This document shows, in pieces, positions 48,526 to 57,891 of a DNA stretch of 64,000 nucleotides. The stretch's first letter is position 1; every line of letters begins with the position of its first letter. Below the pieces are notes generated by a model that ran no database searches, was not told the origin of the DNA, and was given only the letters and a program-made list of their open reading frames with translations. Made by a program: the position numbers and the translations under genes. Source of the DNA: Ruegeria halocynthiae (GTDB lineage Bacteria; Pseudomonadota; Alphaproteobacteria; Rhodobacterales; Rhodobacteraceae); contig NZ_JQEZ01000003.1 in assembly GCF_000743705.1 (NCBI RefSeq), forward strand, positions 419,593-483,592. Reading direction: 5' to 3'.

Positions 48526-49866
48526 ATGAAGAAATTTGTGATGGCCGGTCTGGCCGGAACCGTGGCAGGCATAATCGCGACGACCCAGATCGCGGGACCT
48601 TTGCTGGCGCAAGAGGCCGAAAGCAAGGCCAGCGTTTATGAACAACTGGACCTGTTTGGCGATATTTTCGAACGCATCCGCGCCCAATACGTGGAAGAGG
48701 TTGAGCCCGAGGAACTGATCGAGGCCGCCATTGACGGTATGCTGACCTCGCTGGATCCGCATTCCAGCTATCTGTCGCCCGATGATGCCGAGCAGATGCG
48801 CGTGCAGACCCGTGGTGAATTCGGCGGGTTGGGAATCGAAGTCACGCAGGAAGAGGGTTTTGTCAAAGTGGTCTCGCCCATTGATGACACCCCTGCGGAT
48901 GAAGCCGGGATCGAGGCGGGCGATTTCATCACCCATGTCGACGGCGAAAGCATCCTAGGCCTGACGCTGGACAAGGCGGTTGATCTGATGCGCGGTCCGG
49001 TTGGGTCGGAAATCGTGATCACCGTTGTCCGCGAGGGTGAACAGGAACCCTTTGACGTCACCATTGTCCGCGACACCATCAAGCTGACAGCTGTGCGCGC
49101 CCGGACAGAGGGCACCAGCGTTGTGGTACGTGTGACCACCTTTAACGACCAGACTTTCCCCAACCTTCAGGAAGGGCTGAAGGAACAGATCGAAGAGGCC
49201 GGCGGCATCGACAAGGTCAACGGCGTCGTTCTGGATCTGCGGAACAACCCCGGTGGGTTGCTGACACAGGCGATCAAAGTATCCGACGCCTTCCTGAACG
49301 AAGGCGAGATTGTTTCGACCCGCGGCCGCGATCCCGGCGAAGGCGAACGTTTCAACGCGACCATTGGCGATCTGGCCGAAGGCAAGCCGATCGTTGTTCT
49401 GATCAATGGCGGCTCGGCCTCGGCGTCTGAAATTGTTGCCGGTGCGCTGCAGGATCACCGCCGGGCTATCGTTGTCGGCACCAAGAGCTTTGGCAAAGGG
49501 TCCGTACAGACGGTTATGCCGCTGCGTGGTGATGGCGCGATGCGGCTGACAACCTCGCGGTATTACACCCCTTCGGGCCGGTCGATTCAGGCGCTTGGGG
49601 TCAGCCCCGATATCATCGTGGAACAGCCGCGCCCCACGCCAGACGACGAAGCAGAAGAAAGCAATGCGCGCACCCGGACCGAGGCCGACCTGCGCGGCAG
49701 TCTAAACAACGACAGTCTGAGCGAGGATGAAATCCGCCAGATTGAGGAAGATCGCGCCAAGGCCGAAGCCACGGCCGAGCTGCGGGAACAGGATTACCAG
49801 TTGGCCTATGCCATCGACATCCTCAAAGGTCTGTCAGCCTTCAATCCAAACGGACCATCACAGTAA
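48526..49866 (+). CDS. ctpA: C-terminal processing peptidase (S41 family)
   Basis: A 446-residue periplasmic protease. A signal sequence is followed by an N-terminal helical region, a PDZ domain (~95-165: GLGIEVTQEEGFVKVV ... GIEAGDFITHVDGESI) and the S41 core. The catalytic Ser is in NGGSASASEIVAGAL and the Lys in GTKSFGKGSVQ, both intact. It trims or degrades periplasmic proteins by their C-termini. Together with the EnvC-like gene it forms a cell-envelope unit. A strong terminator follows. Confidence 0.96.
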   Translation: MKKFVMAGLAGTVAGIIATTQIAGPLLAQEAESKASVYEQLDLFGDIFERIRAQYVEEVEPEELIEAAIDGMLTSLDPHSSYLSPDDAEQMRVQTRGEFGGLGIEVTQEEGFVKVVSPIDDTPADEAGIEAGDFITHVDGESILGLTLDKAVDLMRGPVGSEIVITVVREGEQEPFDVTIVRDTIKLTAVRARTEGTSVVVRVTTFNDQTFPNLQEGLKEQIEEAGGIDKVNGVVLDLRNNPGGLLTQAIKVSDAFLNEGEIVSTRGRDPGEGERFNATIGDLAEGKPIVVLINGGSASASEIVAGALQDHRRAIVVGTKSFGKGSVQTVMPLRGDGAMRLTTSRYYTPSGRSIQALGVSPDIIVEQPRPTPDDEAEESNARTRTEADLRGSLNNDSLSEDEIRQIEEDRAKAEATAELREQDYQLAYAIDILKGLSAFNPNGPSQ

Positions 49867-49870
49867 CAGA

Positions 49871-49902
49871 AAGGGGCCGCCAAAAGGGCGGCCCCTTTTT
49901 TT
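49871..49902 (+). terminator. Terminator after ctpA
   Basis: AAGGGGCCGCC pairs with GGCGGCCCCTT around a short loop, then a run of seven T. It starts 4 bases after the ctpA stop and closes the gpmI-ctpA operon. Confidence 0.9.
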
Positions 49903-49913
49903 CGGAGGACACG

Positions 49914-51440
49914 TCAGCCTTCCACTTTGTGCAGCTTGTCCTCATCCAACATCATCGCCAGAACGACCCCGACCGATACGGACAATGTCGCAAAGATAAA
50001 TGCCATGTTCATTCCGGTGTCAAAGGCTGCGGCGATGGCGGTTTTGACCTTTTCGACCTCGGCCGAATTCAGTTTTGCCATAACGGCTTGGGCAGAATCC
50101 GTCGTCAGCGATCCGCCGTTGATCACGCGTTGATCAGCCTCTGACATTGTCACCCCGTCCGCCGACAGTTGTTTGCCGAGGCTAGCAAGGCTGGTGACAT
50201 ACATGATTGCAGTCGCACAAGCGACCGAGATGGCACCATACACCAGATGCGTCATAAAGCTTAGCCCGCCAACCAGCCCGGCGCGTTCCGGTTTAACAGC
50301 GCAGACCGCAGCCGTACCTGATGGCCCCACGGTCAATGTCGCGCCCAGCCCGATCATCGCCATGCCGGGCAGGATCTGAAAATACCCCAACCCGTCGGGC
50401 ATCACCACAACACTGGCTGCCCCTATTGTTGCAATCAGATAGCCCCAGAACAGCAGGCGTTTGGGACCAAAGTCATTGTACAGCGTACCCGATACAATCG
50501 AGCCAACCGCCAGCAGCACGGTCAGCGGGGCCAGACCCAGTGCCGACTGAAAGACTGACCATCCCAGAACTTTTTGCATGTATTGCGGAAAATACAGCAA
50601 CCCCACAAAGGCCGCTGACACATTGAACATGTTCAACCCGAGTGTGATCCGAAACTCGCGGTTCTGCATCATCTGCGGCAGCAACACCGGCTCTTTCACG
50701 CGTTTTTCGACCTTGGGGAACAGAAAGAACAACACGGCGCTCAGGAAGAACAACATCAGCAACGGAACCGAGGTCCATCCCCAATCCGCGCCCACGTCCA
50801 GCCCGTACAGCAGTAACAGTACGGCAAAGGACAGAACCCCGATGCCTGAAAAGTCGATATGTTCGCCTTGTTTGTGCTGGGTTTCGCGCTGCATCAGAAG
50901 CAGGGCAGTGATCATCGAAATGCTGGAAAACACCACATTCGCCAGGAAGAACAACCGCCAGTCACCAAAATTGACCGCCGCGCCGCTGATCAGCGGCCCA
51001 AAGACATTGCCCGTGGTCACACCCGCCAGGATCATGCCCATGATCATCGCTCGGTGTTCGGGTTTGGACACTTTGGTTGCCCCGAAGGCCAGCGTGCAAG
51101 GCCAGACACAGCCCGCCCCGATACCTTGCAGCGCCCGCGCGCCAATAAGGAAATCCAGGTTGGGCGATACAAAACACATGACGGATGAGAACAGAAAGAT
51201 CGACAGACCGATGATCATCATCTTTCGATGCCCGAACATGTCGCCCATCCGCCCCCCGGCAACCATGGTCATAGCGAAAAACAGGGCGTAGATGTTCAGA
51301 ACCCATTGGGTGCTGGTGATGTCGGTGTCAAAGCTGTTTTCAATAGCAGGGACCAACATCAGCGCACCGGTGAAATCTATGCCGATCCCGAATCCGGTCA
51401 CCATCAGCGCGATGACTTTGATTATGCTGCTTCGGTCCAT
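49914..51440 (-). CDS. MFS drug-type exporter (DHA2/QacA-EmrB-like)
   Basis: A 508-residue transporter with about 14 hydrophobic helices. The MFS loop GGRMGDMFGHRKMM, LIGARALQGIGAGCVWP and the motif-C-like GNVFGPLISGA region are present, as in proton-driven multidrug exporters of the DHA2 group. Substrate unknown. It stands alone, with no EmrA-like partner and no adjacent regulator. The ATG at 51440 gives the first helix at once, with an acid residue (GIDFTGALM) in it. Confidence 0.9.
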   Translation of the reverse strand: MDRSSIIKVIALMVTGFGIGIDFTGALMLVPAIENSFDTDITSTQWVLNIYALFFAMTMVAGGRMGDMFGHRKMMIIGLSIFLFSSVMCFVSPNLDFLIGARALQGIGAGCVWPCTLAFGATKVSKPEHRAMIMGMILAGVTTGNVFGPLISGAAVNFGDWRLFFLANVVFSSISMITALLLMQRETQHKQGEHIDFSGIGVLSFAVLLLLYGLDVGADWGWTSVPLLMLFFLSAVLFFLFPKVEKRVKEPVLLPQMMQNREFRITLGLNMFNVSAAFVGLLYFPQYMQKVLGWSVFQSALGLAPLTVLLAVGSIVSGTLYNDFGPKRLLFWGYLIATIGAASVVVMPDGLGYFQILPGMAMIGLGATLTVGPSGTAAVCAVKPERAGLVGGLSFMTHLVYGAISVACATAIMYVTSLASLGKQLSADGVTMSEADQRVINGGSLTTDSAQAVMAKLNSAEVEKVKTAIAAAFDTGMNMAFIFATLSVSVGVVLAMMLDEDKLHKVEG

Positions 51441-51529
51441 GAGCCCGTCCTGATTGCCTCAGATAGCTCATTGATGCACGTAACTCGTGCAATTGACAGG
51501 AATTTACCTGATGCGAAGTGGGCGAATGA

Positions 51530-51889
51530 TCAATCGTCGCGGGTTTGGGCGCGGCGAAACGCCCGCTTCAACAGATCCAATTCAGCCCGCAACAACTCGA
51601 CCTCGGCCCGCAGGTCATCTGCGGCGGGTGCCCCCGCGATGATCGTGAAATCCCCAAGCTTTTGTGCGGTGTTGGCATCGACAATAACAAAGCAATGCAC
51701 CCCGTCAGACAGGGCGGATGCCGGGACAGGGATGCTCAGCTCCCACCCGTTGTCCGAGGGGGTCAGACCTATGTTGTCGAGGGTATTTCCCAGTAAATGA
51801 ACTTCGACCCGAGGCTCGGTTTGGGCTTGCAGGTGCCCAAGCCAGATGCCGTTTTCAAAGCGGATGGGTGTCAGAGTTGGATGTGTCAT
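51530..51889 (-). CDS. Hypothetical protein with C-terminal coiled coil
   Basis: A 119-residue protein I do not recognise. Residues ~1-85 look like a small beta-sandwich (FENGIWLGHLQ ... PRVEVHLLGNTL ... GWELSIPVPASALSDGVHCFVIVD), and the end is a clear heptad coiled coil (DDLRAEVELLRAELDLLKRA). The ATG at 51889 is preferred to a start 13 codons earlier, since it gives a clean N-terminus 11 bases after the stop of the next gene upstream. The pair is probably an operon. Confidence 0.7.
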   Translation of the reverse strand: MTHPTLTPIRFENGIWLGHLQAQTEPRVEVHLLGNTLDNIGLTPSDNGWELSIPVPASALSDGVHCFVIVDANTAQKLGDFTIIAGAPAADDLRAEVELLRAELDLLKRAFRRAQTRDD

Positions 51890-51900
51890 TGCCTGGGGCC

Positions 51901-52662
51901 TCACAAATCGGCGCGGTGGTGGCGGCAAACGGTCAAATCGCGCAGGGTTATGCGATTCATCTCGGGGCGTTCAAAGATCAGGTCCAGCCAGATTTTTTCA
52001 ATGCGCCGCTCGTTCAAGGGCAGATTAGCCAGATCAAAATCAATCGAGTTTGTTGGGGATGACAAATCCAGCGCGCGCGGCACCTGATCCGTATTCGGCC
52101 CGTGCTGAATATTGAGCCGCGCGACAACCCCCAAAGGGCGTTCGGCTTCGATCAGAACATCCATGCGCATCAGGTGCTGTTTGGTCAGCCCCTGCGCGGC
52201 CTCGGGCGGAAGCTCCACGGACAGGGAAAGGAAAGAGCCGGAAAAGCCAAACACTTCGACTGTCAGCCCGAAGGGGGCCAGATCCTTGTCCCGCGTGTTT
52301 CGCGTTTGCCGCATCCCAATCTCAGCCAGCGCACAATCATGAAACAGCGTCACCTGATGATCCAAGCTGGCCCTGCGCGACGCCGAGGCAATCCCCGGAC
52401 GGGGCAGCGGCCCGCGCCACAAGTCCGGTCGGCAGCACCAGTCTGTTCCCAGTGGTTTGGGGAATTGCGTTGATCCGACGCCGGGGCGGGCCAGCCGGCT
52501 TTCGGCCTTGTGGATCAGATTGTTCAATTGCCCGCGCAGTTTGCGCGCCTCATCTCGCATCTGACGCAATTTCGGCGCAGGTAGTGCGGCAGCGCCCTGC
52601 GTGGCTTTGCGCCAGCGCTCTGCAACTTTGCGATGAATATAGCGGTCCAGAAGTTTGCCCAT
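51901..52662 (-). CDS. DUF6478-like hypothetical protein
   Basis: A 253-residue protein typical of Rhodobacteraceae. It starts MGKLLDRYIHRKVAERWRKA, with a basic helical region (~1-65), then PLGTDWCCRPDLWRGPLP and a beta-rich part (TLFHDCALAEIGMRQTRNT, FGFSGSFLSLSVELP). I recall this pattern as DUF6478 but could not check. No signal peptide, no catalytic motif that I can name. The ATG at 52662 is chosen because the 52 upstream codons have no protein-like character. Divergent from the ABC-like gene. Confidence 0.7.
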   Translation of the reverse strand: MGKLLDRYIHRKVAERWRKATQGAAALPAPKLRQMRDEARKLRGQLNNLIHKAESRLARPGVGSTQFPKPLGTDWCCRPDLWRGPLPRPGIASASRRASLDHQVTLFHDCALAEIGMRQTRNTRDKDLAPFGLTVEVFGFSGSFLSLSVELPPEAAQGLTKQHLMRMDVLIEAERPLGVVARLNIQHGPNTDQVPRALDLSSPTNSIDFDLANLPLNERRIEKIWLDLIFERPEMNRITLRDLTVCRHHRADL

Positions 52663-52911
52663 GATCCCATCATTTGAACTTGCCCCCTCTTTAGTCAAAG
52701 ACTGCGTCGGGGATAAAGGTGAATTGATAGATTGGGGATCAAATATTCCCAAATTGTGAACACGCTTTTGGCTGGGCAGCCGGGTTTCAAGCTGATAGAA
52801 CGGCCGCCATTCTTGCAATCGACCGGGTCAGTGCGTACCGTCCGGCATCTGATTGCAGCGGATCATCCTGAAAAAAAACCTGATACAATAATATTGAGGC
52901 AAGGCCGGGGC

Positions 52912-55900
52912 ATGGAACCCACACTGTTCGCATTCATCTGGAAACATTCAAAGAAACAACAGCTTGTGCTGTTGTCTCTGACGGTTCTGTCATTTCCGTT
53001 CCTCTATGCCTCGCTTGAGTTACCCAAGCAGATCATCAACGATGCCATTGGTGCCCCCAGTGATACGGTGACGGTTCTGGGTATCACCGTATCCCAGGTG
53101 CAATACCTGATGATCTTGTGTGTCGCCTTTCTTGCGACGGTGATCGTCAGCGGTTTGATGAAGATGCGCATCAACACGATGAAAGGTGTGCTGGCCGAAC
53201 GGATGCTGCGTCGATTACGGTTTACGCTGATCCACCGCACAATGCGGTTTCCCAAATCCTACTTTGCTACAACCAGTCAGGGTGAGCTGGTTTCGATGAT
53301 CACCTCCGAGGCCGAGCCGATGGGCGGCCTGATGGGGGATGCAGTGGCCCAACCGGTGTTTCAGTTCGGCCAGATGATGACCATCGTCACCTTTCTGTTT
53401 ATGCAAAGCGTCTGGTTCGGACTGGCTAGCATTGCGCTGATTCCGTTGCAGGCCTGGCTGATTCCTAAGCTACAGCGGCAGATCAACCTGCTGAACAAAG
53501 AGCGCATTCAACAGGTCCGCCATCTCAGTTCGGAAATCGGGGAAAGTGCCGCGGGGATCAGCGACCTGCGTACCAATGGTGGCTGGCGTTACCGGTTGGC
53601 GCAATTCAGCCATCGGCTGGGAACCTTGTTCGAGATCCGGTTCAAGATCTACAACAAGAAATTCTTCATGAAGTTCATCAACAATCTGATCACTCAGATG
53701 ACGCCGTTCCTGTTTTATTCGGTCGGCGGTTATCTGGCGATTACGGGTGAGGTGACTGTGGGTGCTCTGGTCGCGGCCCTTGGGGCTTACAAGGATCTCA
53801 GCGGCCCCTGGAAGGATTTGCTGACTTATTACAATCAGGTCCAAGACATGTCCTTGCGCTGGGAAATCGTGACTGAACGCTTTGCACCCAAAAACATGAT
53901 TCCCGAAAAGCTGTTTTTGGGTGAGCCTGAGACGATCCCGCATCTGGATGGCGATATTGAGCTGCGCAATGTGACCGTGCGCGACGATGACAGCAAAACC
54001 ATTCTGGAAGACATCGACCTGACCATTCCCAATCGGGCCCGCGTCGCCATCAAATCCTCGAATGCGGCGGAACGCAGCGCGCTGGCGCAGCTGTTGACCC
54101 GAGAGCTTTTGCCAGTTCAGGGCGATGTTCTTATCGCGGGGCATGACGTTCGGACGTTGCACCAATCAGTGATCGCGGCGCGGATCGGGTATGCCTATTC
54201 GCGCCCGTATTTGTTTGACGGAACTCTGGGCGACAATCTGTTGATGCCGCTTCGGACCCACCCTCAGCACGAGGCCGAGGCGATAAAGGCCCCAACCCGC
54301 TGGCAGATCGAAGCCGAGCGCGCGGGTAACCCGATTGACTCCTTGTCTGACGAATGGATCGACCCGGGTCTGGCCGGATTGGATGATATCGAAGAAATCC
54401 GCGACTGGTGGTTCCAACTGGTGGAGGCGATGGGCATTGATGAGTTCATGTTCCGCCGCACGCTGCGTACGCAATTCGATCCCGAACAGCATCCGACCCT
54501 GGCGCGGGACATTGTAAATCTGCGCGAAATGGTTGCTGAACGGCTCGAGGAAAAGGACCTGGCCCGCTACGTTTACCGGTTCGATCCGGACCGGTTCAAT
54601 CCGGCGGTTCCGCTTGGCGGGAACCTGCTGTACGCGGCGCCGTCTCGCAATATCTCTCCGGATATTCTGGCGGGTGATGAGCGATTCATGTCGATGCTGC
54701 GTCTTCACGAGTTGGACGAAGACGCCATGAGCATCGCAAACGCGGTGCTGACCACGCTGAACCAGACGTTCGGACGTGACGGGACGGACCACCCGCTGTT
54801 CCTGCGGTTGGGCATGACCAAAGAGATGTATCACCGTCTTTTGGACATCGAAGATCGCCGCAAGGCAAAGGGTGACGCCGCGATTACCGATCATGAGCGG
54901 GCCTTGCTGCTGACTGTTCCCTTCCTGCTGACCGCAGAACAGATCGGGCCAGATTTCCCGGATGAATATAAAGACAAGATTCTGGCCATTCGCAGCGAAC
55001 AGGCCGAAAGGCTGAGGACGTCGATGAACGGTCTGTTCATTCCCGTGACGCCCGACACCTATATCGCCCGTATGACGGTCATGGAGAACGCTTTGTTCGG
55101 GCGGATTTCGATCATGGCAGGGGCGCATAAGGACGAAATCGAAGACGTCGTGGCCGAGGCGATGAACGAGGTTGGATTGCGCCGCCAGGCCGCAGCCATG
55201 ATTTACGACCTGCCATCGGGCCTGGGTGGGAACAACCTGCCGACCGTCTTTCAGGAAAGGGCTGCATTTTCCCGTGCGGGGATCAAACGCCCGGATGTTC
55301 TGATCCTTGATAAGGCGCTGGCCAGCCATGATTCCGAAAGCCGGCTTCGGACTCGGCTGAAGCTGCGCGAGCTGCTGCCCGATTCGATCATGATCTTCAT
55401 GGAGGATCACTTTGCACACCCCGAGGCGTATGACCTGTTCGTCGAAATCAAAGACGGCCGGATCGACGGCGTTTCAAAGACCCATACCGAAGAGGAAATT
55501 GGCACAACTGCTGATCTTAGCCGTAAACTCAAGATCATATCCTCGACCGAGCTGTTTTCGGGTATTGATGGCCGAAACCAGCGCCTGCTGGCCTTTTCGG
55601 CGCAATGGTACGAGGCGGCGGCCGGTCAGGTCATCTTTTCACGCGGACAGACCCCGGATGCGGCTTATCTGTGCATCTCGGGGCAGGCCGATCTGATTTG
55701 GACCGAAGATGACGGTACGACTCGGACGATTTCGGTAATCGAACCGGGCCGCCTGATCGGGGATCTGTCGGTTATCACCGGCGATGTCCGGCAGCTTGAT
55801 CTGGTTGCGGTCAATAATTGTTCGTTCCTGCGTCTGGGCGCTGAAGAGCTGCGCGCAGTCATAGAAAGCGATGCCGGTGTCGCGCTGCAATTGCTCAGAA

Positions 55901-56010
55901 CAGTGGCCGGATATCTGACCACCCTGTCTGGCCGGGCCAATGCGGCGAACGCAACCAGCCTGTTTTTTGACATAGAAAACCAAACCGACGGAAAGGCCGG
56001 GGATGTCTGA
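52912..56010 (+). CDS. ABC-exporter-like pseudo-ATPase with cyclic-nucleotide-binding domain
   Basis: A 1032-residue fusion. Residues ~1-310 are a type IV ABC-exporter membrane domain with six helices. Residues ~348-450 begin a nucleotide-binding domain, but the Walker A site reads KSSNAAERSAL (381-391) with no GxxGxGK. About 250 extra residues (~450-700) follow the Q-loop-like RPYLFDGTLGDN. The signature is LPSGLGGNN (767), Walker B VLILDKALAS has Lys in place of the catalytic Glu, and the H-loop is MEDHF. Residues ~875-1005 form a cNMP-binding domain (VIFSRGQTPDAAYLCISGQ ... LIGDLSVITG). The domain probably does not hydrolyse ATP normally. Overlaps the CPBP gene by 8 bases. The ATG at 52912 follows AAGGCCGGGG. 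Confidence 0.8.
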   Translation: MEPTLFAFIWKHSKKQQLVLLSLTVLSFPFLYASLELPKQIINDAIGAPSDTVTVLGITVSQVQYLMILCVAFLATVIVSGLMKMRINTMKGVLAERMLRRLRFTLIHRTMRFPKSYFATTSQGELVSMITSEAEPMGGLMGDAVAQPVFQFGQMMTIVTFLFMQSVWFGLASIALIPLQAWLIPKLQRQINLLNKERIQQVRHLSSEIGESAAGISDLRTNGGWRYRLAQFSHRLGTLFEIRFKIYNKKFFMKFINNLITQMTPFLFYSVGGYLAITGEVTVGALVAALGAYKDLSGPWKDLLTYYNQVQDMSLRWEIVTERFAPKNMIPEKLFLGEPETIPHLDGDIELRNVTVRDDDSKTILEDIDLTIPNRARVAIKSSNAAERSALAQLLTRELLPVQGDVLIAGHDVRTLHQSVIAARIGYAYSRPYLFDGTLGDNLLMPLRTHPQHEAEAIKAPTRWQIEAERAGNPIDSLSDEWIDPGLAGLDDIEEIRDWWFQLVEAMGIDEFMFRRTLRTQFDPEQHPTLARDIVNLREMVAERLEEKDLARYVYRFDPDRFNPAVPLGGNLLYAAPSRNISPDILAGDERFMSMLRLHELDEDAMSIANAVLTTLNQTFGRDGTDHPLFLRLGMTKEMYHRLLDIEDRRKAKGDAAITDHERALLLTVPFLLTAEQIGPDFPDEYKDKILAIRSEQAERLRTSMNGLFIPVTPDTYIARMTVMENALFGRISIMAGAHKDEIEDVVAEAMNEVGLRRQAAAMIYDLPSGLGGNNLPTVFQERAAFSRAGIKRPDVLILDKALASHDSESRLRTRLKLRELLPDSIMIFMEDHFAHPEAYDLFVEIKDGRIDGVSKTHTEEEIGTTADLSRKLKIISSTELFSGIDGRNQRLLAFSAQWYEAAAGQVIFSRGQTPDAAYLCISGQADLIWTEDDGTTRTISVIEPGRLIGDLSVITGDVRQLDLVAVNNCSFLRLGAEELRAVIESDAGVALQLLRTVAGYLTTLSGRANAANATSLFFDIENQTDGKAGDV

Positions 56011-56899
56011 AGCCCGGCCCGCACCTTACGCAGCGCACGAACGTCTTGTCGCTCAGGTGCGGTCACAGCCCGAGTTATGGCGTTTGCTGGTGGGCCTTGT
56101 TGTCATTGGGGTGACGGTAACGGTTCTGAATATGGTCCTGATTGCCCTGGTTGCGGGGCTGGCTTCGGATGATTGGAAACAAAGTTTTATGGCAGGATCA
56201 TCGCCCGTCGCGATGCTCGTGCTTTTGGCCAGTTTCGGTTTCGTGACGCTGGGCGTGGCGGTTGCGGCACGTCTGCTGCAATACCGTTCGCTTTGGTCAA
56301 TTCTTGGCCCATCGTGGGAAGGTGTCACGCAGTTCTGGCGTGTTTTCAAGGCGTTGCTGGTTGTCGGTGTTGTGGCTGCAATTCTGCCCCCCTATGGTCT
56401 GGGCGCGGCTTTGGTCAGCAATCTGGCGTTTTCCACATGGCTTTTGTTCCTGCCGCTTTCGCTGCTTGCCGTGCTGATTCAAACCAGCGCCGAAGAGGTG
56501 CTTTTTCGCGGGTTCATACAGCAAAGCCTGGCGGCGCGATTCCGATCTCCGATCATCTGGTTGGGGGTGCCGTCCCTTGTGTTCGCTGCCGGGCATTATG
56601 CGCCCGGCACCGCGGGCGACAACGCGGTCCTGATCGCGCTCTGGTCCGGCATGTTTGGCTTGTTGGCCGGTGATCTGACCGCGCGTTCAGGGACATTGGG
56701 GCCTGCCATTGCCTTGCATTTTTTCAACAATATGGTGGCTTTGTTGTTTTTCTCATTGCCTGACCACCTGAATGGTCTGGCCCTCTACCTGCTGCCATAC
56801 GATATGTCGGACGCGGACATGCTGCGACAATGGCTGTATGTGGATTTTGCCATGATGATTGTCACATGGCTGACAGCACGCGTTGCGATCAGGCGTTGA
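56003..56899 (+). CDS. CPBP-family intramembrane glutamic endopeptidase
   Basis: A 298-residue protein with seven to eight membrane helices. All CPBP (Rce1/Abi) motifs are present: EExxxR as E164-E-V-L-F-R169, FxxxH as F194...H198, and HxxxN as H239...N243. These form the active site in Rce1-type intramembrane proteases. It begins inside the end of the ABC-like gene (8-base overlap), so the two are translated together; a joint function is implied. Its substrate is unknown. accD follows after 59 bases. Confidence 0.9.
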   Translation: MSEARPAPYAAHERLVAQVRSQPELWRLLVGLVVIGVTVTVLNMVLIALVAGLASDDWKQSFMAGSSPVAMLVLLASFGFVTLGVAVAARLLQYRSLWSILGPSWEGVTQFWRVFKALLVVGVVAAILPPYGLGAALVSNLAFSTWLLFLPLSLLAVLIQTSAEEVLFRGFIQQSLAARFRSPIIWLGVPSLVFAAGHYAPGTAGDNAVLIALWSGMFGLLAGDLTARSGTLGPAIALHFFNNMVALLFFSLPDHLNGLALYLLPYDMSDADMLRQWLYVDFAMMIVTWLTARVAIRR

Positions 56900-56958
56900 T
56901 TGCATTTCTTTCCGTCGCGTCTTATTTGACGTCAAAGCCGCACTAGCAAGGTTCCGAT

Positions 56959-57891
56959 ATGAACTGGATCACAAACTACGTCCGTCCCCGGATCAACTCG
57001 ATCTTCTCACGCCGGGAAGTGCCCGAAAACCTTTGGCATAAGTGCGATGAGTGCGGCACGATGCTGTTCCATCGCGAGCTGGCGGAAAACCAGAACGTCT
57101 GCACCCAGTGCGACCACCACATGGCGATTACGCCCCGGGACCGTTTCACCCATCTGTTCGACGGTGGAATTTTCACCGAGATCGCCGTTCCGGCCCCCAA
57201 GGATGATCCGCTACAATTCCGCGATCAGAAGAAATATCCGGATCGGATGAAGGCCGCCCAGAAAAAAACCGGCGAGAAAGAAGCGATGCTGGTCGCCATG
57301 GGCGAAATCGGCCGGACACCGATCGTGGCCGCAGCCCAGGATTTCTCGTTCATGGGCGGGTCGATGGGCATGTATGTCGGCAACGCAATCATTGCCGCCG
57401 CGCAAGAGGCGGTAAAGCACAAGCGCCCGCTGATCCTGTTTTCCGCCGCGGGCGGCGCGCGGATGCAGGAAGGCATCCTCAGCCTGATGCAGATGCCGCG
57501 TACCACCGTGGCCGTCGAGATGTTGAAAGAGGCAAAGCTGCCCTACATCGTTGTTCTGACCCATCCGACGACTGGCGGCGTGACCGCATCCTATGCGATG
57601 CTGGGCGATGTGCATATTTCGGAACCGAATGCGCTGATCTGTTTCGCCGGTCCCCGCGTGATCGAGCAGACCATCCGTGAGAAACTACCCGAAGGGTTCC
57701 AGCGCGCCGAATACCTGCTGGATCACGGCATGCTGGACCGCGTGACCAAGCGCACTGAAATGCGCGAAGAGCTGATCACCATCACACGTATGCTGATGAA
57801 CCAGCCCCCGGCTGTAAAAGGCGATTTGCCTGCGCCCGAACCCGAAGACGCCAAAGCCGAAGAACCGGCTGAGGACGCAGACAAGAAATGA
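56959..57891 (+). CDS. accD: Acetyl-CoA carboxylase carboxyltransferase subunit beta
   Basis: A 310-residue subunit that with AccA moves CO2 from biotin to acetyl-CoA, making malonyl-CoA. The N-terminal zinc ribbon has C29, C32, C48 and C51 ([10 protein letters not shown] ... VCTQCDHH); the carboxyltransferase core shows [15 protein letters not shown] and [17 protein letters not shown]. The C-terminal tail is acidic and low-complexity. The stop overlaps the folC ATG (ATGA), the usual accD-folC pairing. Confidence 0.98.
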   Translation: MNWITNYVRPRINSIFSRREVPENLWHKCDECGTMLFHRELAENQNVCTQCDHHMAITPRDRFTHLFDGGIFTEIAVPAPKDDPLQFRDQKKYPDRMKAAQKKTGEKEAMLVAMGEIGRTPIVAAAQDFSFMGGSMGMYVGNAIIAAAQEAVKHKRPLILFSAAGGARMQEGILSLMQMPRTTVAVEMLKEAKLPYIVVLTHPTTGGVTASYAMLGDVHISEPNALICFAGPRVIEQTIREKLPEGFQRAEYLLDHGMLDRVTKRTEMREELITITRMLMNQPPAVKGDLPAPEPEDAKAEEPAEDADKK

